From Isoetes taiwanensis (lineage: Eukaryota > Streptophyta > Lycopodiopsida > Isoetales > Isoetaceae), in assembly GCA_021234155.1 (NCBI GenBank), contig JAJEKV010000002.1, positions 22,830,942-22,894,941 of the forward strand: a DNA stretch of 64,000 bases. The letters are read 5' to 3'. Positions within the stretch are counted from its first letter, which is position 1, and every line of letters starts with the position of its first letter. Positions 24,360 to 37,221 of the stretch are shown here, piece by piece. The position numbers were made by a program, and so were the translations under genes. Under the pieces are notes generated by a model. That model worked only from the letters and a program-made list of their open reading frames with translations, searched no databases and was not told the origin of the DNA.

Positions 24360-24941
24360 TATGAGAATCTCGTTGCTTTTGCTTGTATTTTAGTCCTTCA
24401 AAGAAGAACATAAGGATATACCTCTCAAAGCATAATTTGCAATCCTCTTCATCATATGCATCCACTTGAAGAAAGTTTTGAAATAAGTTTTGCCAAGTTG
24501 TATGATTGCATTATTGCATAGTTGTGATTTGCGTGTTGGACAAGGGTTACTCCACATGAGAAGTTGCAAGTTGTAATAAGCTAACTTGTTGCCAATGGAC
24601 AAACTTACTTATAGGATGTTTTGAAATATAATTCCAATTTGTATCCTGAATACATAATAATATTATTATGCATATTGGCATACATTTAATTATTGTTTAC
24701 ACATTTGTTTGTCAATTTATAGTGTAAGCATAAGATCCATGATTCTTATTGCTTTTATTTATTTGTTTATTTTATTACTTGTTACAAGGTTGCCTTCGAC
24801 TCCAAACATATTTCAATGGTTTGGAAGGCCATGGTATATTTCTAAGGTGTTTAAGTACCAAAAAAGAAGGGTGCTCGACTAGGGATGTTTACACTTCGTT
24901 GTATTCTACAATATACGATATTAGGGGCCAAAGATTTTTTT
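24360..24941. other. AT-rich stretch, no gene recognised
   Basis: About 580 bases between the CACTA-like end and the next inverted-repeat element. A possible splice acceptor (cttgttacaag) precedes an open stretch of about 50 codons near 24790-24960, but its protein is not recognised. Confidence 0.4.
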
Positions 24942-26641
24942 GGACCCATGCACACCCCTAGGCCATCTTTGTTTTTTTTTTTAATTTTCGTACACATTTC
25001 GTACATATTTACACATATTTCGTATAACATTTATATTTACAAACTATGTAGCTTATTAATTAATAATACATTAATATAGCACATCGAACCATTGAAAGGG
25101 GCATCAAACATATTAAGAAATTGAACCATTAAACTAAATCTTCTAATCCCCCCAGTTGTTTTGCTGATATTCGTGCAGGGCATCCAACAATTGATGAGGA
25201 GCTCCAAATACATACGCCAATGCCATCGATCCGAGCCATCGGATCGGTATTCTCGAATGGGCGAGCATGCATCTCTTGCGTGCATGCATACATGCATTGC
25301 ATGGATTTTTTGGGGCTTCGGTTCTTTTGGGATTGCTACTTCTTGCAGCTTCTTCATCGACTTCTCATCGACGTTTTCTTCTCTCTCAGCAGTTTCCTTG
25401 ATTTCCATCCACCATCCCTTAATGTGTATATTATTGTAAATGTTATTTTTTTGTCGCGTGGCACGTGTGATCAGCCCCTCGCTTTTTTCGAGGTTGTTTT
25501 TTTGTCGCGTGGCACGTGTGATCAGCCCCTCGCTTTTTTCGAGGTTGTTTTTTGTCGCGTGGCACGCGTGACCAGCCCCTCGCTTTTTTCGAGGTTGTTG
25601 TTTTCTTATCTTTGTGTTCTAGTTTGTTGATGTGCAGGTACAGTGGGATGTGCGACTCCGTCTTCTTCAGGCTTCGTGGGTTTCTTTATAAGAGCTTTTT
25701 TTTGCGGCCTTACGTTGTGTCCAAGCCCCTTGTCGAGGGCTTATCACTAGGGTTTTTCCTCGAAAACTCGAAAGGGCGGGGTTTTTTAATCTCGACGATA
25801 AGCTCTCGGCAGGTACACTTAACCGACATCTGTAAAATTTTTTTGTGGTCCAGATGATATAACTAGATATTCCATGTGTTTTTTCATTGTGGGTAGCTTG
25901 CAAATGTGCAGCTACCCGCTCTCAACCATTGTAGAATTCTGCTAAGATGAATGAAAAGCCTAGCTAGCTCCTCTCTCAGCAGTTTCCTTGACTCCCTTTT
26001 TTTTTTTTTTAATACTAGGCATGGGAGGGGCTTCTCCCTGCTTGGTCTGACAGTTTGGCGTCTTTTTCCATGTTAGGACATGTTCTTCCCCGATCTTGTC
26101 CCTTTTTTGGCCATCCTTCAACCTTGGACATCGATCCCGTTTTGATAAGGAAGTTCTCTTTTTGTCAGGAGCTTTTGTCTGTTTTCATGCGAGCCCTTAT
26201 TCGAAAATATTTGTGTACTATACATGTGTATACGACACCTCACAACCTTTGGGTTAATTGTATATTTGAAACTGACAGTTGATTAAAACTTACTACAAAA
26301 TGAGCTGCCTCTAAAGATGGTTGGGATCGTCTAAAATAGACATCCAACGGTCCGAGCCTACTGATGGACACCATGCACGAATATCAGCAAAAACAACTGG
26401 GGGGGTCGCGGGGGAGGGGGGAGGATTAATTTAATGGTTCAATTTCTTAATATATTTGATGCCCCTTTCAATGGTTCGATGTGCTATATTAATATATTAT
26501 TAATTAATAAGCTACATAATCTGTATAGAATAAATATAAATGTTGTACGAAATATGTGAATGTGTACGGAATGTGTACGAAAATTATAAAAAAAAAAAAA
26601 GAAAAAAGAGAGAGAGATGGCCTAGAGGTGTGCATGGGTCC
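24942..26641. mobile_element. 1.7 kb element with long (~250-300 bp) terminal inverted repeats
   Basis: The left end GGACCCATGCACACCCCTAG (24942) is the inverted match of the right end 'ctagaggtgtgcatgggtcc' (26641). The match continues through 'acaaactatgtagcttatta' and 'gaaccattgaaaggggcatc' to 'ccagttgttttgctgatatt' (about 25155) against its partner at about 26380. There is no transposase frame inside. Long terminal inverted repeats with unrelated filler fit a non-autonomous Mutator-like element, but no 9 bp target duplication is visible (agatttttt versus acaactaat), so the family is open. Confidence 0.75.
25445..25606 (+). repeat. Three-copy ~50 bp tandem repeat
   Basis: Units start at about 25451, 25502 and 25551 with 'ttgtcgcgtggcacgtgtga', then 'tcagcccctcgctttttt', then 'cgaggttg'. 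The third copy has two substitutions (cgcgtgacc). It lies inside the 1.7 kb inverted-repeat element. Confidence 0.95.
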
Positions 26642-26649
26642 ACAACTAA

Positions 26650-29600
26650 TGCCCGGCATTGCCGGGCACATGTTTCTATTGTTTTAATAAGAAGATATAT
26701 GAGACTTCGAGTTAAAGCCTTGAGGATGGATAATGTTACTAAATATGTCAATAATGAGTTCAACGATTACTTCATATCTCATAGTCAATTGGCTGTTCTT
26801 TTTTGCACATTCTCAAACAGAGTTGCTGAGAGGAAGCAGAGGCCGTTTTTGGGACGTTCTATGCATGCTCGTAAACATTTGAATCTAAGGTTTTAGTGTG
26901 AAGCCTTGAATACTGCAATGTATTTAGCAAATCAAACACCAATTTTTGCTTTGTCAAAATGACTAGATTTCAAGTCTTTTTTGGAAAATAACAACAGGTT
27001 GATCATTTATCTTTGTGGACGCCTAGAGAATAATATATGACGGAAGATATAATCCTAGACAAACGGCTGTATTCATTTCTAGTGAGGAGATAAAATATGC
27101 CAAGCAAGATAAAGATAACTCTTATGTGTTTCAAAAGCAGCTTCATTATAAATGTTTGCACTCATGCTAATTCTGCCAGTAATAGGATTCTACTCCAGTA
27201 CCATATATTCCTATTTCTTCAGATGTAGTCTTCCTGACTTTCTTTTTGTATTTTTTGATGACAGCCAATGTTGGAGTATCATTTTTTTGGCAAAAAGATA
27301 TTCTAGAAGATATTCATGTGGCATCTTAGCCTTCTCATTCCATTTTAGATAAAGCCTATTCTTGAAGCCATCACTCATCTAATAAAGGTGCTAATTCCTT
27401 AATTGTTGACCCTTCTTCAGTTTTTTCTTTCAAAGATGTTTTAGGTAAGATTACACCAGGCAGTTCAAAGTCTAAGAATTTGGCAGGTTTATCTCATTCT
27501 TGTAATTATACTTAGATGGCACTTTATCAAGAACATCAAGATCCAAGGAGGTCAACAAACATAAGGAGTGAAGAGATATGGATCTATCATATTAAACTTA
27601 AATCAAATGGTCCTATTGCCAAACTCAAAGCATGGTTGGCAGCAAAAGTTGGACTCAAAAGTATGGATGTGGTTACACAGAACTGTTTGCCCTTGTTGCA
27701 AGGATGTCTACTATTCGACCTATAATAGCTTTAGCAACTAGTAAAGGCTGGCAACTATGGCAGATGGTGAACTCAAGAAGAAGATTTATATGGAGCAGCA
27801 ACCTAGGTTGGTTCCAAAAGAAAAAGAACCTTTTATGTGTTATCTAAAATGAAGTCTTTATGGGTTGAAACAAGCACCTACATGCTGGCATGAGAAAATA
27901 AATGTTTGTTTTTGTCACAACATGGTTTCCAGAGATCACGGGTAGACTTTAGTCTATATTTCAAAGTAGAAAACATGCACATTATCATTCTTACTCTTTA
28001 TGTTGATGATGTCATTATTACCAGGAATAGGTTTTATACGTATAAAGTTGAAAAATATGTATTTTTGATGTAAAAAATTTATTTTTTGTACTTTGACTCA
28101 CTGGACAGACAAAAAAAATCTGTGTATGCGAACTCTTCTGTTTTGCATATGTGAAGGTTTTTTTTTGCGTATGCAAACAATGCAAATTGCATTCAAAAAA
28201 AAAAAAAAAATTTTTTTTTTTTTTTTTTTTTTTTTAAACGCAACATATACTATTCGGAGTACGCAAAACTGTATTCAGGCACCTGAAATAATGTAGTTCG
28301 CGTATAATTTGACGTACATGACCAATGCAAATCGTGTACATGAATTCGCTGAAGAGAGAGAGAGCGGGAGGGAGGGACGGAGAGAGGGAGGGATGATATA
28401 TACTATTTTGGATGCATAGAAGATATTCGGCTAAACCCCCCTCCCTTTTTGTTTTGCGCGTGCGAAATACATTGTTTCAGGTGCCCAAACACAGTTTCGT
28501 GTATATTTCGCATATGCAATTTTTACTTTTTAGTTTTAGTTTTGCGAGTTCGCGTACGCGATTTGTATTATTTTGCGTACGCAAGAAAAACTTCACACGT
28601 GTGTTTTAGTTCTTTTCGCGTACATAAAATTTTTCGACGCAGTTTTTTTTTTCCCCACGTTTTTGATGTATTATACTTCTTAATAGTGTCGTATCATACG
28701 AAACATATGTTTTAAATATAAAACGTATGCAGTATTGAACCTATCCCTGATTATTACAATGGATGTTGTTGATCTTAGTTCTCAAACAAAACAACAACAA
28801 AGTAAAACCTTCAAAGCTACATATTAGATTTTTTTGCACGTTTGGCACTAGAAGTATGGCAACATCCATTCCTATTTATCGTCCTCAGTCAAACTATGTT
28901 ACAGATTTGTTGCAAAGATTGGATACCAAAAATCGCATGAATGTTCTTAATCAGGTGATAAGTTGACCCTAGATCATGCTGGTTCTGCTTGTGATGTTAC
29001 CTTGTACAGGCAGTTATTTGGCTTCTTGATATATGTGACTATAATAAGCCTGATATTATATTTATTGTGGGTCATGTTAGTATATTTATGCAGTCTCCTA
29101 AGGAGAGTCACTGGTTTGCTGCTAAGAGGATTCATGCTTATCTCAAGACTACTATATATATGAAGGTCTTGAGTATTCTCAACAAGAAAATCCTAATTTA
29201 ATTTTCCTTTTTGATGTTGATCATGTTGGTATAGATTATGAGTCTAGGAGATTCATACACATTTTGTTTATTTGATAAGAACAAGTGTTACATATTGGAG
29301 TTTTAAGAAGCAAACTGTTGTTAGCCTTAGTATCGCAAAAGCAAAGCTGCAGGCATTGTCTACCGGAACTCAAGAAATGATGCATTTACTTTAGTTGTTT
29401 AAGGATTTGCAGCTATCTTTTTCAAAAGAAAAGATTGTTATCGAAAATTCAGGAACTAGAAACTGGATTAAAGATTTCAAATACCATCTCCAACAAAGCA
29501 CTTGGAGCTTCAAGTCCGTCTTATCACTGAGCAACTTCAAAATGGACTCTTGGATTTACAGTACGGTGTCATTGCTCAATAATTAGGCGGTGAGCAGATA

Positions 29601-29690
29601 CCTTACTAAACCATTACTAGGAGAAAAGCTTAGGCAAATGAAGACTTTCTTTGGTATAAGCTACTAAACGAGCTATAGTTGTAACTTCCC
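26650..29690 (+). mobile_element. Degenerate Ty1/Copia retrotransposon (pol remnants)
   Basis: Copia-type pol pieces in order. Integrase core: MRLRVKALRMDNVTKYVNNE at about 26697-26757, then NDYFISHSQLAVL. A PVPYIPISSD-like linker lies near 27190. Reverse transcriptase: KGWQLWQMV, a GWFQKKK region, then the catalytic 'LYVDDVIIT' at about 27997-28021. RNase H: SPKESHWFAAKRIHAYLK at about 29096-29150 and later a DYESRR segment. The C-terminal tail is LTKPLLGEKLRQMKTFFG near 29605-29655. Frameshifts and stops are frequent. A hAT-type insertion splits it after the YVDD motif. I could not define the LTRs. Confidence 0.85.
28022..28749. mobile_element. hAT-type non-autonomous element inside the Copia RT
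   Basis: The 728 bp insert begins CAGGAATAGGTTTTATACG and ends with the inverted match (reverse complement CAGGGATAGGTTCAATACTG). It is flanked by an exact 8 bp direct repeat ATTATTAC (28014-28021 and 28750-28757). An 8 bp target duplication plus CAGGG-type ends is the hAT signature. Removing the insert restores the Copia frame through YVDDVIIT. The inside is low-complexity, with A and T runs (28196-28235), a GA-rich part (28352-28395) and many 'gcgtacgcaa'-like motifs. It contains no transposase. Confidence 0.88.
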
Positions 29691-30500
29691 TTTTTTGTCC
29701 ATGTTTATCTTTTATACTTTCTTTCATGTTAGAGAAACTTTCTAGAAAGGATGTAAAGGATAAGAAATTGTTGTCTAAATGTCATGCATGTGCCTCCTCT
29801 CATCATCATGCATGCGACATGTTAGCTATGACTACTTTGTCATCTATTTGTTACAATAGTAACCGTCTAGTTTTTCCTAATCAATAGAGATTATTGTGAT
29901 GCATCTAGCTATTCCTATGATCTCCCGTCATAAAGGATATACGCCCTCCTAATTTATTTCTCATTTTATGTGCTTGCTTTTCAATGAAATTATAGCTTAT
30001 TTCACCATACGTCGGGATCAATAAAAAGTAAGTAGATGTATGTTAATGTCCATGAGAGCCAATTAATACTTCATCCCTATCCACAATGAAATGATAACTA
30101 ATTTTATAGATAACTTGTGTTGGAAGAAGTAACAATGAGGCATAGACCAAAATGGCCTTGTCCCGGGGCCTTGTGAAATTATTCTATGTAGATGCACAAT
30201 AGGTTTTTGCTGCTTCTATCATTCTATTTACTTTACTGCTGGCCTAATTATATTTGGTAAATGGTAAAACAATCTGAAGTTTTTGGAGCTAAGCATTATA
30301 ATTTAAATCTAGCCCCTGCTTCCGACTATTTTGACGATATGAAAAGACCTGGAATCCTGATGTATAATCTCAAAATCCATTTAATACCTTCTCATTACTT
30401 TGTACTTTAATGCCTCGCCTATGTAAAAATAGGCTAAATGATCAAAAATATTGGATTGAGTAATATTGACTAAGATTAGAAATTCAAATCCACGGTATTA
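29691..30500. other. Intergenic, AT-rich, nothing recognised
   Basis: Follows the Copia remnant. It may include decayed LTR sequence (a TGTTAGAGAAACTTTC start near 29727 is LTR-like), but I see no second copy to confirm that. No gene is seen. Confidence 0.4.
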
Positions 30501-33500
30501 GATACCTATGCTTCTAGGCACTCCGGCCCCTCGAGTCCCCTCTGAGAGGGCCCCAGCGGCACAGGCATCCACATCTTCCGCTCCCCCTGGGACCACCACT
30601 ACCACCGGATCTGAAGTGCCGATGCCTGCCACTAAATAGGGATCGTGCCTCAGCGTGGTATCCTGGAATTGCCATGGCTTCCCATGGCAGAAGGGGGACA
30701 GTCTCAATTCCGTCGCCATGGACATGGACCTTATCTTCCTCATGGAAACATGGGAACATGCCGGGTCAAAGCTACCCGATTTGCAGATACCGCGGCCAGC
30801 CATCCATCTTCAATGAGTGCACCGGAAACGAGGACACGAAGGAATTATGGTTACTACTGCATGACCTTTGACCCAACCTGGTCTCCCTATGCAAGGCGTA
30901 GACAGCACAACAGAGGAATTGTGGGCACGAAAAGGTAATGGCGATGGCGACCCCTCTCTTTGTGGCTGCTTTGCTACTTCCCACATGCCGAGCAACTTTT
31001 ACCACACGCACTTGGATGTGGATGTGCAGTGAGCCCTATGTCGATCTATATGATGACATACGCCAGCATGCATAATTGGGCAAGGTCATGTTGCTTGAGA
31101 TTTCAATGCGCGACAAAGGAAAGCAGATCCCAAAATTCGCACCTCTAGTCAGGAGGTGTTGCAAATGGACCCCGCAGAGATGGTTTGGCCAAGGCGCCGG
31201 ATGATGACCTGTGTGACACTGTATGGCCAAAGTACCGCCATTCTCGGGCAAGATCTTTGACCCGGTCATTTGCAATGGGCTAGCACAAATGGGTCGCTCC
31301 TCCGGCCGCTTCACTTGTAGACAAGAGAACCAGGGGGCGGCACCGGTGGGGTGGATTACGTATAGCGCACGCAGCAATGCCTACACTTGATCACTGGCTG
31401 TCGGTCGGGACAGTGTGGTAGGACGAGGAAGTAGACTCACCATCGGCCCTTGTTCTTGCATATAGATTGGCAGCCAACCGAAAGCACCCATTGCCCCAAC
31501 ACCCCATGTACCCCGGTTAAGCGTCCCGGACTATGATCATGCGGGCGGTCTATGCGAGGATGCTTGAGCATGAGCGCCGGAGGCCGCAGCTCCCCACACT
31601 TCAACAAGAAGATGGCCCGGGTGAACCGGCTCTTCCGAGGGTAGGGGCAGATGCTTTGGGAGAGGCCGCTCGACGATCCATGAGGGCTGCAACCACCTTC
31701 CCCGCAATCACCGGTTCGATGACGAATGCCGGAGCGGAAACGATGGCTCCGCCAAGTCTTTGGACCCCACCATTCGCCGCAGAGCCGTCCGTCAATACCG
31801 CTCCTTGCTCAAGACCAAGAAAGCTGTACCTTAATGAGCATCAGCAATGATGTTTGGTCTACTAGACCGCCACCCTAGGGCCTTTTCGAGAAAGGTCTTG
31901 AGTAAGCCCGCACAACCCACGTGAAATATTACCCAGGAACAATGGGTGAGATACTTGCGCAAAGAATTGTGATGACCCAATGGGAAGCCGGCAGCGTTAG
32001 CATTCAGAGACATGTGCCTAGCACCGGGTCATTCAAGGGGATGTCATAATGGGCCGCGAACGCCCGGCTAACGGAAGGCAAAGCAGATTTGGATGGTATG
32101 CGGCAGAGCTTTCAAGTGGGTCGGCCCCCAATGGTGCCGGTTCTCACAGACTCTTCAACAGGGCATTGCAAGAGTTGTGCCCATATACAAAGCAGGGGAC
32201 CCCCACAACCCAGCCAACTATCGTACCATTATGGTCAGCTCTGTCTTTGCCAAGTTGTTTTGGGATTCTTGAGCAGCGACCGACACTTTGGGCAGAGGAT
32301 GGAGAAGTGCGGAGCTCACGCAGCAGGCTTTTTCCCCCCGCATTCTACTATTGACCATATCTTCACTCTGCGAACACTCATAGAGGATAGCCGGAATCAA
32401 CGCCTTTAACTGCATCTGTTGCTTTGTGGATTTTGCAAAGGCTTTTGACACAATGCCTCGGGATAAGTTGTGGGACAGATTGAGACTGCTGGGGACCCCC
32501 GTCGACTTGCGTAATGCTATATATGACTATACGCAGGCTTGCTCCGTTGTCTCACATCGCTTGGGAGCCCGTTGTTAGTAGCATTGGGGTGCTGCCGTAT
32601 CGCCCTCTATCTCCGACGCTCTTGGCCAGGTACATTGACCAGCCTAGAAGAATGGCTAATGAGCACCTGGGAGGGGGGAGGCGCCGTTGATGCACCACAT
32701 AATCCCGCGAACTCATATATGCCGATGATGTTGACCGCCAAGATATACCCTGGAGGACATGCAATGCCACCGGATGCTTTGACACTTTCTCTCGCCAATT
32801 CACCGCATGAGAGTTAACTTGGCCAAGACGCAGGGTGTCGGCCGGGTCCCATCATCCCCAAGACTCCACGCCTTCCCTCATTCACTTACTAGGGGCGTGC
32901 AAAGGGAGGTGGCTCGATCTTTATAAGTATTTGGGCATTGAGTTTTCTACTACCACACACCGGGATGCATCCATCAGTTACGGGTCACCGCAGGCCGGAA
33001 AGCCCCTCAGATGCAATGCAAGACAACATCACAAGGCGTAGCCAGATGCATGGGGTCACCTCAGGCATACTTGTTCGTGTGGCCTTGGTTGAACCGTCCT
33101 CCTCTATGGGGCGTATGGGGGGCCAAGTGATATCCCTCACCACTTGGAACGATCTAGAGCAGGTGCATGTAAGGCCTTCTTTGGCCCTGCACCGGAGTGA
33201 AATCCACGGTCCCATATCGATCTTGCTCCGGGGAGACAAGGCTTCCTTCCATTATAGAGGGTCGCTTGGAACGCCACATTATTTACTTCCGTAAGGTGGT
33301 GGCTATGGATGAAGCCCGGCTGCCCAACCTTGCTTTTGGCAAGTGGCGATGGGGCCCTGGCGACTCAAAGCCCGGCCGGAAAGACAAACAAGCCCAGTGG
33401 TTCTCGCGATGGAATGTGCAGCACACAGATGTGGACCAGTGCATACACCGAAGGAACGCTACCGCTTTGAAGCAAGATTTGGATGCTTGCTTCATGGCCA

Positions 33501-34117
33501 AGCTTTGGGATGCAGAGGCCCCTGTCACATGTCAAGGTGGCAAATTATCGACAAAGAAAGTTAATCCCATGCTCACGGGGGGCCCACACCACTACCTCGC
33601 GCACCCATCTACCCATGGAAAAGCTTAGGTGATTGCTTCCATTCGCGACAGGTGCATACCACCTCCGCATTGAGACGGGGGAGATGGATTCGGAGCCGCG
33701 TGAGGACAGAGTCCGCCGGCCGCCACCGTGGCGCCATTGAGGATGAAAGTCACGCCCTCCGTGGCTGTCCGGGCTGCACGAGCATATCCGGCCTCTGTGA
33801 TGCTCTATTAGTTGTGCCCCATCGTGCCCCTCGCATGAGCCACCGAGCACGGCCTCAGAGGCTTGTTGGGATCAGACCCGGGAGGTAATGGATACTTTTG
33901 ATTCGGTTATGCCCCCCGTCCGGACATTAACCTGTTTGCATTTGTGATTATGTATATACCGCGGATGTCAAGATCCTTATTATTTTCCCCCGAAAACCCT
34001 TCGGGGCGGGGGTTTTTTTAATCCTGGTAGTAATACGCCTGCTGCTCTCTCTTTGTACTTGGGTCCCATAGGCCAGTTGGTCTCCGCGGACGATAAAATC
34101 ATATTCTATTCTATTCT
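30500..34117 (+). mobile_element. Degenerate LINE (non-LTR retrotransposon)
   Basis: An apurinic-type endonuclease start lies near 30655-30770 (SWNCHGFPW, then DMDLIFLMETWEHAG). Another endonuclease block (YVDLYDDI, then DFNAR) lies near 31036-31120. The reverse transcriptase follows: ELCPIYK-like and NPANYRTIM at about 32178-32235, then CFVDFAKAFDTMPRDKLWDR at about 32420-32480, with a YADD remnant near 32718. A C-terminal region near 33260-33450 reads LERHIIYFRKVVAMDEARLP and KWRWGPGD. The sequence is CG-richer than its surroundings and is broken by many indels. The 3' end carries a G/C hairpin (33986-34019) and the short tail 'attctattctattctg' (34102-34117). Confidence 0.85.
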
Positions 34118-35079
34118 GAAATTATCTCAATGGACTTCTTTTCACTAGCATTGACATTCTTGATAAAAAAATGATGTAAAGATATTGTAGCACATGAAAG
34201 AAACAAACCTTCAGCCACTTTTTGTATCTCTTCATGTTTCGTCCACATAAGAGAGTCATTACAAGAATGGAGGACCTATATTCTTTGGTTTGAAGATCAT
34301 ACACTTCATCTAAGGCCGGACTCTATGGATGCACTCGTGCTACCTTGGCATCCTACAAAGAAAATAGGAACTTCTAACTTATACATGGGGAAACTTATAC
34401 ATTTTGAAACAATCATATTGAGCGCATACCTGTATTGCAAGACTTCTCAAGGAAAAAAATTACAAGGGCCTATATTGCTGCTCGAGAATAGATATGCAAG
34501 TGTCTTACCAGTATAGCTCTGTAAAAGATAATATGTAAAATGTGTTTTATTGAGATGTTATCCATGTCACTTACACACAAAATGAAATAAGTTGTCAAAG
34601 TGCTGGTGTCATCTGAATTACTCAATAAGTTAGGCACACTGAACATGATTGTTTGAAGATTGTTTATAATGTACAAGATGATTATGTTGATGCCAACGGA
34701 CTACAAATACAAATGTTTTGCCTTGACATTTCCTTAGGAAGAAAATGAACTACCCAAACAGAGTATGTATGGGAAGATAAGAAGGCAATCATTAAATTGA
34801 TGCCTTTTCCAGCCAACAAATGTTCATCTTGTAGGACAAGGAAAAATATGTTATCTAATGGAAGCTACAAAGAAACTAGCAAAAGCGTTATCCAGTTGGT
34901 GAGCTTCATCGTATAATATCAAAGAAGTTAATAAACATGTTTGTATTATGCAATTATTTTAAACAAGAGTTATCAAAAGTTTTAATCCAAGTCCTTCTGC
35001 CCTATATTAAATAAAGCAAAATATGAGATCAGTGCTTGTTCAAACACGAAGTTAGAATCCAATTTAATTGTGAGTTGTT
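34118..35079. other. No gene recognised
   Basis: Ordinary AT-rich sequence between two LINE remnants. Short frames exist on both strands but show no family motif. Confidence 0.4.
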
Positions 35080-35600
35080 CAACAGTTTAGAGAAAAGCAT
35101 GGATTAAGGATACACATGTCATCTAAATTTGTGGCCTTGCCATTTGTAAGATGTTGCAAGCCTTTTATGCTATCTACCTCTGTTACCACCAATGATGGCC
35201 AGTTTGTGCTGGAATGCCACTTCAAACTCCTACAAAATTGTAACAGTGTATCAAGTATTATTTCCACTATTCTGCATAGATCTTTCCAATAGAATGAATA
35301 GGTTTCTACAATACTCTTTTCCAGAATGTCTTGGGGTGACGATCAAGGAGGTAGAACATTTTTCTTTGATGTTCTCTCATATATTGTACCTTCTTGCCCT
35401 TGAGAATAGAATAGAATAGCCCTTGAGGAAAGCTTTGTAATATTTGAGTGCCTGCAATCGGAGAGTGGGATTAATTACTAGCATGAGCTGGCATTTAAGC
35501 TCCTTGTACTGAGCATCAACCCACATGTTTGGAGGAAAGCTTGTCGAACATGAAGACTTTCTTGTGCATCTTCTCTCCAAAAGCCTTATGCTGTAACTAG
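35080..35600 (-). mobile_element. LINE fragment, minus strand, degenerate
   Basis: Read on the minus strand, 35580 to 35390 gives a basic stretch followed by RKMFYLLDRHPKTFWKRVL across frames. The stretch 35220-35100 gives VTEVDSIKGLQHLTNGKATN and then LDDM. These resemble the linker and the start of reverse transcriptase in plant LINEs (..PKKFWK.. and ..I..L..GKA.GLDG..). Only this section is recognisable; no YADD motif follows. Confidence 0.5.
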
Positions 35601-37221
35601 CTTGTCAATCTGTTGCCCAAATGCAGAAAGCTGCATACTTCCCATTAACTCTTTTTTTAGCAGTTCCTTAGGGCTCTGTTTGGTGTAATCCAGGCAGAGT
35701 TGAGGCATGTGAAATGTGAAAACATTTTTTATTATAATTAATCACATAATTGTAGTTGAAATCATCTTTTGAAATTAAAGATTTAGTGTATGATTTGTAA
35801 ATAAATGCCATTTCGTTTTGTGATGTCAGTCATGGTGATGTAATATTAATTTCTTGATTTCTAAGGGGTCACTGTATAACTTCCTTCAGATGTTCCATTG
35901 TATAAACTTAATTTTGACCAGTCAAATCCCAATTGGCAAGAAAGCCCACGCATGCAATGCCTAGAGTTTTTAAAACCATATGTAGTAGAAATCCTTTCAA
36001 TCTAATTTTTTTTTTTGATGTGTATCTTCTTCTCCCTTTTTTTTGGAAGGATGACAATATCAAGAAAAAACCAAAATATATATGAAGGGACTATGATATG
36101 GGACTCAAAACCTAGAGGACGAAATAGTCCACTAAGCAAAACCACCCATAGACAGTGTAACGTTGAGGCATTTAATCGCCTCATCACAATCAACAAGTTC
36201 TACCACATCCAGATGATCATCAATAGATATCATATTGTCATACCACTGAATATTACGCAACATGATAGCCTCATGAAATGACATAACAAACTTCTTCCTA
36301 GTTGCCTTCTTCTAATTGAACTCTTGCCATGACTCTTTAGAGCATTGAGGATTAAGATCATCAGCCATAACAACCTTAGAAGCATGAGAAGAAGAAGCAT
36401 CAACATGGAGAGTAGAAGGAACAATAGATGCAACTGGTGGTGCTAAGGCAATGCTAAGGACGTTACCATCAGAAGTAGGTGTAGAGCATCTCCATAGCTG
36501 AGGAATGCAAAACAACCACCAACGGTTGATGATGAATAGATGAACAGATAACAATGGGACCTTGAACCTGAGAAGAAGGAGAAGGTTGAACAGATGTCTG
36601 AGATGCACGAGCACCTCGACGAAAGCTAGCAAAGGCCTTCTTATTAGAAAAGCGCATGTAGCCGTAAGTGCCCATCTCGCATATAAAGAATGCTACATGA
36701 TGAATTGAACTTTGACTCTGATACCAAATGTTGCACACTAGCACCTCTAGTAATAACCGACACACCAAAGGGGTAGATCCTTCATGAAAATTGTTATCCA
36801 ATGGGCCCCAACCTTTCCAAGGCTTTATCCCATATCCCAAAGACCATATCATCCTCCAAGCTTCCATACTTTGCATGCATATATTAATTTAAAAGCAAGG
36901 TATACTATCACTTCTCTTTTAAGTTTTAGAATTAACAACTTACAACAGTTTATGATATGTCCAATTTGTTTGTGTTGGTAGGAGGTGTGCACCTTGTAAA
37001 TGTACAAGGGATGGATAAAAGAAGTATATCCGATCAATTTATGTCAAGCTTGGAAATGAAGGAAATGAATTTTTAGTCTAGGCCTATTTTCTACAAATGG
37101 AACATTGGATAACACAAATCTAAAAATTCTCAACTTAAGTGCCATAAGTCTTTTTCTTCGAAAGTGGCTAGGGATGCTCGGCGATTGTGAGGGTTGAGCT
37201 TTGAATGAGTAGGCAAATGAA
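35601..37221. other. Intergenic region upstream of the TCAIM-like gene
   Basis: No gene recognised. A 135-codon minus-strand frame (36469-36876) overlaps other frames with no family motif. The proximal part (37040-37221) should hold the promoter and 5' leader of the downstream gene, but I see no unambiguous TATA box. Confidence 0.4.

Noticed and set aside
36469-36876. 135-codon minus-strand frame as a gene
   Set aside because: No recognisable motif, no splice context, overlapping open frames on the same strand, and AT-rich intergenic composition.
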